Shown: positions 60,133-64,000 of the stretch, in pieces
How the letters are laid out: each line of letters starts with the position of its first letter
Position numbering within the stretch: position 1 is the first letter of the stretch
Source: Corynebacterium flavescens
GTDB lineage: Bacteria; Actinomycetota; Actinomycetes; Mycobacteriales; Mycobacteriaceae
Direction of reading: 5' to 3'
Assembly (NCBI RefSeq): GCF_008693105.1
Contig: NZ_VXKK01000046.1
Location: 1-64,000 of the forward strand
Length of the DNA stretch: 64,000 nt
Notes under the pieces: model-generated
The model's input: only the letters and a program-made list of their open reading frames with translations
The model's database searches: none
Told to the model about the DNA's origin: nothing
Position numbers and translations under genes: made by a program

Positions 60133-62646
60133 ATGACTTACGCCAATCTCACTCAGGCACAGGCGCAGGAGCGTTCCCTCGCCATCGAGCTCTCCGCCTA
60201 CCATGTGGACCTCGATCTTTCGGCCGTGCGCACCCACGACACCTTCCCGGTGCACACCCGCGTCGAATTGCGCACGGAAAGCCCAGAGCTCTTCCTCGAC
60301 TACTTGGGCACCAGCGTCGAATCGCTCCTTATCAACGGCAGCGTTCAGTCCCCGCACTTCGAGGAAGGACGCCTCTATTTGCACCACCTTCCGGTGGAGG
60401 AGGATCTCGTCATTGAGGTATCCGGCACCTCCTCCTACTCGCGCACAGGCCAGGGCTTGCACCGCATGTTTGACCGCGCAGATGACACGATCTATCTCTA
60501 TTCCCACCTCGAGCCCTCTGACGCGCGGCGCATCTTTCCCTGCTTTGACCAGCCGGATCTCAAGGCGCGTTTCTACGTGCGCATGCTCGCCCCGCAGGAG
60601 TGGCAGATCCTTTCCAATCAGCCGGTCGCCACGCGCGAAATAGAGGGCGACTTCGCGTGGGTAACGTTTCACCCCACGCCGCCGCTCTCGACCTACCTCA
60701 CCGCCTTCGCCGCGGGCCCATATGTCTCCCGCACGCGCTCTTGGACTTCTCCCGATGGCTTCCTGGACATCAAGCTCAGCGCCTTTTCTCGGGCTTCGAT
60801 GGCCCAGTATGTGGATCATGAGATCCTAGACATCACCGCCGCCGGCCTCGATTTCTTCCACGAGAGCTTCGGTTTCCCCTATCCCTGGGGCGAGTACAAA
60901 TCCATCTTCGTCCCCGAGTACAACATCGGCGCCATGGAGAACCCCGGTCTAGTCACCTTTACCGAGACCTATCTCTTCCGCTCCCAGGCCACGCGCTCCC
61001 AGCATGCAGCGCGCACCAATACCATCCTCCACGAGATGTCCCACATGTGGTTCGGGGACCTCGTCACCCCGCGCTGGTGGGACGATCTCTGGCTCAAGGA
61101 ATCCTTCGCCGAGTTCATGGGCGCGGATTCTTCGGTGGCTGCCACTGACTATAGCGAGGCCTGGACCAACTTCGCCGGCCAGCGCAAGAACTGGGCCTAC
61201 ATGCAGGATCAGCTTCCCACTACCCATCCCATCAAGGCCGACATTCCTGATGTTGACGCCGCGCGGCAGAACTTCGACGGCATTACCTACGCCAAGGGGG
61301 CCGCCGTGCTCAAGCAACTCGTACACTACGTGGGGCGCGAGAACTTCTATGCTGGCGCGCGCGATTACTTCGCTGAGCACGCCTATTCCGCCGCCACTTT
61401 CGACGATCTCCTCACGGCATTGAAGGGACACAGCGACCGCGATCTCGATGCCTGGTCGCGCTCCTGGTTGCGCACCTGCGGGCCCGATACCCTCACCCCG
61501 CACCTTGAGACCGTAGGAGGCAAGATTTCCCGCCTGTCCATCGTGGCCGAGGCCGCCGAAGAAACGCGCCCGCACCGGCTGGTCGCCGCGCTTTACGACG
61601 ACGCCTTGGAAAAGTACGCCTCCTTCGACGTCGACCTCCCAGCAGCAGGCACAGAAACCACCATCGAGGAGGCGGCAGGCTTGGCTCGCCCCGCTCTTGT
61701 CCTGCTCAACGAGGGCGACTATACCTATGCCAAGGTCCGCTTCGATGCGACCTCTCTGGAGACCCTGCGCGCAGGACTTTCGCGTATAGATGATGAACTA
61801 TCACGCGCGGTGGTGTGGACCGCGTTGTGGAATCTCACCCGGGACGGCCTCTGGCCGGTGCGCGAGTATGTGGGCACCGTTGTGGAGCACGCCATCGCCG
61901 AATCAAACCCCACGCTACTCACCACGGCCTTGGCCAATGCGCGCTTCGCCATCACTAACTTCCTGCCCGCCACCGCGCGCGAGGCCACCCGAGTCAGCTA
62001 TGCCGACGACCTGTGGGCAATCCTGCGCGACGCTGCCCCCGGCTCCGACGCACAGCTCGTCCTCGCCCGCGCCAGCATCGCCGCCCTGGCGGATTCCCCC
62101 GCAGATACTGCGACACAGCGCCTGCGCGAGCTTTTAGCCGGGGAGCTTTCCGGGCTGCGCTTGGACCCGGACATCCGCTGGGCACTACTACGCGCCCTGA
62201 GTGCCAGGGACGCGGTTTCAACTGCCGAGCTCGATGCAGGAAAGGAGCGCGATTACACCCTCACCGGGCAGGCAGCACATCTTGGTGCTATTCATTCCTT
62301 CCCCAAGCCTGAACACAAACGCGAGGTCTTCGACCTGCTGCTCAGCCCGGGTGCCTTCTCGAATGCGGAGATAGACTCCTTGCTCCAGGCCTTCAACGCC
62401 CCGCGCTCGCAGAGCCTACGTGAGCCCTTCGCGGCGGAGTACTTCTCCCGCCTCGACGAGATCTGGAAGTCTCACCCCATCGAGATAGCCAACCGCCTCG
62501 TGCGCGGCCTCTATCCGGGCGTAGCCCAGGCCGATGCTGCTACCACCGACTTCTTGGCCCAAGACCCGCCCCAAGCGCTGCGCCGCATCCTGCTCGAGTG
62601 CCAGGATAATCTGCGCCGCGCGCTGCGCGTGAGGGCCCTAAACTAA
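60133..62646 (+). CDS. pepN: Aminopeptidase N
   Basis: 837 residues from the ATG at 60133. M1 metallopeptidase: the N-terminal beta domain is followed by the exopeptidase motif IGAMENPG near 264-271 and the zinc site HEMSHMW near 300 with the third ligand Glu in WLKESFAEFMG about 20 residues later. A long helical C-terminal ERAP1-like domain follows. It trims N-terminal residues from peptides in the cytosol. Monocistronic, between yceI and sigM. Confidence 0.95.
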   Translation: MTYANLTQAQAQERSLAIELSAYHVDLDLSAVRTHDTFPVHTRVELRTESPELFLDYLGTSVESLLINGSVQSPHFEEGRLYLHHLPVEEDLVIEVSGTSSYSRTGQGLHRMFDRADDTIYLYSHLEPSDARRIFPCFDQPDLKARFYVRMLAPQEWQILSNQPVATREIEGDFAWVTFHPTPPLSTYLTAFAAGPYVSRTRSWTSPDGFLDIKLSAFSRASMAQYVDHEILDITAAGLDFFHESFGFPYPWGEYKSIFVPEYNIGAMENPGLVTFTETYLFRSQATRSQHAARTNTILHEMSHMWFGDLVTPRWWDDLWLKESFAEFMGADSSVAATDYSEAWTNFAGQRKNWAYMQDQLPTTHPIKADIPDVDAARQNFDGITYAKGAAVLKQLVHYVGRENFYAGARDYFAEHAYSAATFDDLLTALKGHSDRDLDAWSRSWLRTCGPDTLTPHLETVGGKISRLSIVAEAAEETRPHRLVAALYDDALEKYASFDVDLPAAGTETTIEEAAGLARPALVLLNEGDYTYAKVRFDATSLETLRAGLSRIDDELSRAVVWTALWNLTRDGLWPVREYVGTVVEHAIAESNPTLLTTALANARFAITNFLPATAREATRVSYADDLWAILRDAAPGSDAQLVLARASIAALADSPADTATQRLRELLAGELSGLRLDPDIRWALLRALSARDAVSTAELDAGKERDYTLTGQAAHLGAIHSFPKPEHKREVFDLLLSPGAFSNAEIDSLLQAFNAPRSQSLREPFAAEYFSRLDEIWKSHPIEIANRLVRGLYPGVAQADAATTDFLAQDPPQALRRILLECQDNLRRALRVRALN

Positions 62647-62757
62647 AAGTCAACACAGGATGAGCTGCGCAACACACTGGGCCGCACGGGCCTAGCCGGC
62701 GAAATGCCCCTCGGATAAAACTGGAAGAAACAGGTTTTAAGTCCGGGGGGATTTTTC

Positions 62758-63351
62758 ATGTCATCTACTGCTCAGCGCAGCGATCAAAAAGCAGCAACAC
62801 AACAACCAGAGCTACAAGAGCCAACTGACCACGAACTCGTCCAGGCCTATATAGAAGGGGACAATAAGGCCTTTTCGGCCATCGTCGAAAGGCACCGCAA
62901 GCGCTTGACTTACGCCGCCCGCAAGTACACCCGCAGCGATGATGAGGCCCAAGACGTGGTCCAGGAGGCACTGTTGCGGGCCAGTTCCAAAATCCATACT
63001 TTCCGCCGCGAGGCCGCGCTGGGAACCTGGCTGCACCGTCTCGTCATGAACAGCGGCTATGACTACCTCAATCACCGCGCGAACCGGGAGAATCTTTCCC
63101 TAGATTCGGCTGACTTTAGTGATGACCGCAACCCGCTGCTTTCTCACCACCCCAACGCCGGGCTGGATGAGCATCTCACGCTCAAAGACGCCCTGGCCCT
63201 ACTCCGGGAAGATCAGAGGACGGCACTCTACCTCACTGACATCGCAGGCTATCCCATCTCCGAGGTTGCCGCGGCCCAGGGCGTGAGGCCAGGCACCATC
63301 AAGTCGCGGCGCTCACGGGCGCGGGAGGTATTGCGTGCTGCCATGACTTAG
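62758..63351 (+). CDS. sigM: ECF RNA polymerase sigma factor SigM
   Basis: 197 residues. Sigma region 2 (YIEGDNKAFSAIVERHRKRLTYAARKYTRSDDEAQDVVQEALLRASSKIHTFRREAALGTWLHRLVMNSGYD) at about 33-105 and region 4 (YLTDIAGYPISEVAAAQGVRPGTIKSRRSRAREVLRAAM) at about 155-196. In C. glutamicum SigM controls the disulfide-stress response including trxB, which is the next gene here. A perfect short hairpin (TAGAGC-TTGACC-GCTCTA) starts at the stop codon. No anti-sigma gene lies between sigM and trxB. Confidence 0.93.
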   Translation: MSSTAQRSDQKAATQQPELQEPTDHELVQAYIEGDNKAFSAIVERHRKRLTYAARKYTRSDDEAQDVVQEALLRASSKIHTFRREAALGTWLHRLVMNSGYDYLNHRANRENLSLDSADFSDDRNPLLSHHPNAGLDEHLTLKDALALLREDQRTALYLTDIAGYPISEVAAAQGVRPGTIKSRRSRAREVLRAAMT

Positions 63352-63457
63352 AGCTTGACCGCTCTAGCTCCTCAAGTCCTTAAAATAGCGGGATAGTACT
63401 GCGTGGCGGGTAGTATCGACGGCGTTAAGAGTACGGACACAGTAAAGGGAGTTAGAA

Positions 63458-64000
63458 ATGACAGTCCACGATGTTGCCATCGTTGGTTCCGGCCCCGCCG
63501 GTTACACTGCAGCACTCTACGCGGCACGCGCCGAGCTTAAGCCCATCGTCTTCGAGGGATTTGAGTACGGCGGCGAGCTGATGAATACCACCGAGGTGGA
63601 GAACTACCCGGGCTTCCAGAAGGGCATTATGGGCCCGGAGCTCATGGAGGAGATGCGGGCGCAAGCTATCCGCTTCGGTGCTGATCTCCGCATGGAAGTA
63701 GTGGACTCCGTTGAGCTCGAATCTGAGATCAAGCGCCTGCATGTGGGCGATGAGATCATCGAGGCCCGCGTGGTCATTCTCGCGACCGGCGCCGCGCCGC
63801 GCCACCTGGGAATCCCCGGCGAGGAAGAGCTTTCCGGGCGCGGTGTTTCTACCTGTGCCACCTGTGACGGCTTCTTCTTCAAGGGCCACAACATCGTCGT
63901 CGTCGGCGGCGGTGACTCCGCCATGGAGGAGGCCACCTTCCTGACCAAGTTCGCCGAGACCGTCACCATTGTTAACCGCTCCGAGAACTTCCGAGCCTCC
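63458..64000 (+). CDS. trxB: Thioredoxin reductase, N-terminal part
   Basis: The frame starts at the ATG at 63458 (AAAGGGAG about 8 bases upstream) and stays open for 181 codons to the window edge. FAD-binding [16 protein letters not shown] near 10-25, [19 protein letters not shown] near 43-60, the redox-active CATC near 135-138, and NADPH-binding [10 protein letters not shown] near 153. It reduces thioredoxin with NADPH. It lies directly downstream of sigM. Confidence 0.95.
   Translation, partial: MTVHDVAIVGSGPAGYTAALYAARAELKPIVFEGFEYGGELMNTTEVENYPGFQKGIMGPELMEEMRAQAIRFGADLRMEVVDSVELESEIKRLHVGDEIIEARVVILATGAAPRHLGIPGEEELSGRGVSTCATCDGFFFKGHNIVVVGGGDSAMEEATFLTKFAETVTIVNRSENFRAS

Noticed and set aside
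63390..63428. SigM-type promoter (GGGATA ... CGTTAA) before trxB
   Set aside because: The 27-bp spacing is far from the 16-18 bp required, so the match is not credible.

Overview
The window comes from a moderately GC-rich actinobacterium and reads as Corynebacterium. The evidence is a trpL-E-G-D-CF-B-A operon with a WWW leader peptide, a MurJ/MviN protein carrying a C-terminal pseudokinase, and the gene order cca / NUDIX / DUF6049 / murJ / sigM / trxB that in this genus leads to parB-parA and oriC. There are also many probably leaderless start codons. Five copies of the ParB site parS (core GTTTCACGTGAAAC) at 30.2, 42.3, 44.9, 45.1 and 48.2 kb independently place the window next to the origin, which should lie a short way beyond the right edge.

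Region 1 (1-22.9 kb) is an accessory, defence-rich segment that is visibly more AT-rich over the restriction genes. It holds a CHAT-protease-like protein with a long coiled coil and a type I restriction-modification operon (hsdM, a RhuM/Fic-like gene, hsdS, a PrrC-like anticodon nuclease, hsdR). Upstream is an Mrr-type endonuclease. Two large uncharacterised genes follow (a DUF2339-like membrane protein and an 885-residue ORFan), then an Abi-family gene split by a 25-bp tandem duplication. A Zur-box-controlled CobW-family GTPase is flanked by two paralogous three-helix membrane proteins. The segment ends with a GntR/ABC operon and a Fic protein.

Region 2 (22.9-37.8 kb) is a catabolic island for homoprotocatechuate (3,4-dihydroxyphenylacetate). 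HpaD ring cleavage, HpaE dehydrogenase, a HpaG-like/RraA fusion, HpaH hydratase, HpaI aldolase and succinate-semialdehyde dehydrogenase lie in one leftward operon with a GntR (FCD) regulator. A divergent flavoprotein aromatic hydroxylase probably supplies the catechol. A GMC alcohol oxidase/dehydrogenase, an aldehyde dehydrogenase and an AraC regulator next to it suggest upstream conversion of an alcohol such as an arylethanol to the acid; this link is inference.

Region 3 (37.8-45.1 kb) is the tryptophan operon with leader peptide, attenuator, fused trpCF and a strong terminator. Two of the parS sites lie inside trpCF and trpA.

Region 4 (45.1-64 kb) is conserved origin-proximal core: a dicarboxylate/amino-acid symporter behind a possibly structured leader, an SdpI-family protein, a Rieske lipoprotein, a bile-acid-type symporter, AzlCD, YqgE, CCA-adding enzyme and a NUDIX hydrolase divergent from it. 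DUF6049, MurJ, YceI, aminopeptidase N, SigM and the start of thioredoxin reductase complete it. No tRNA, rRNA, CRISPR array or insertion sequence was recognised.
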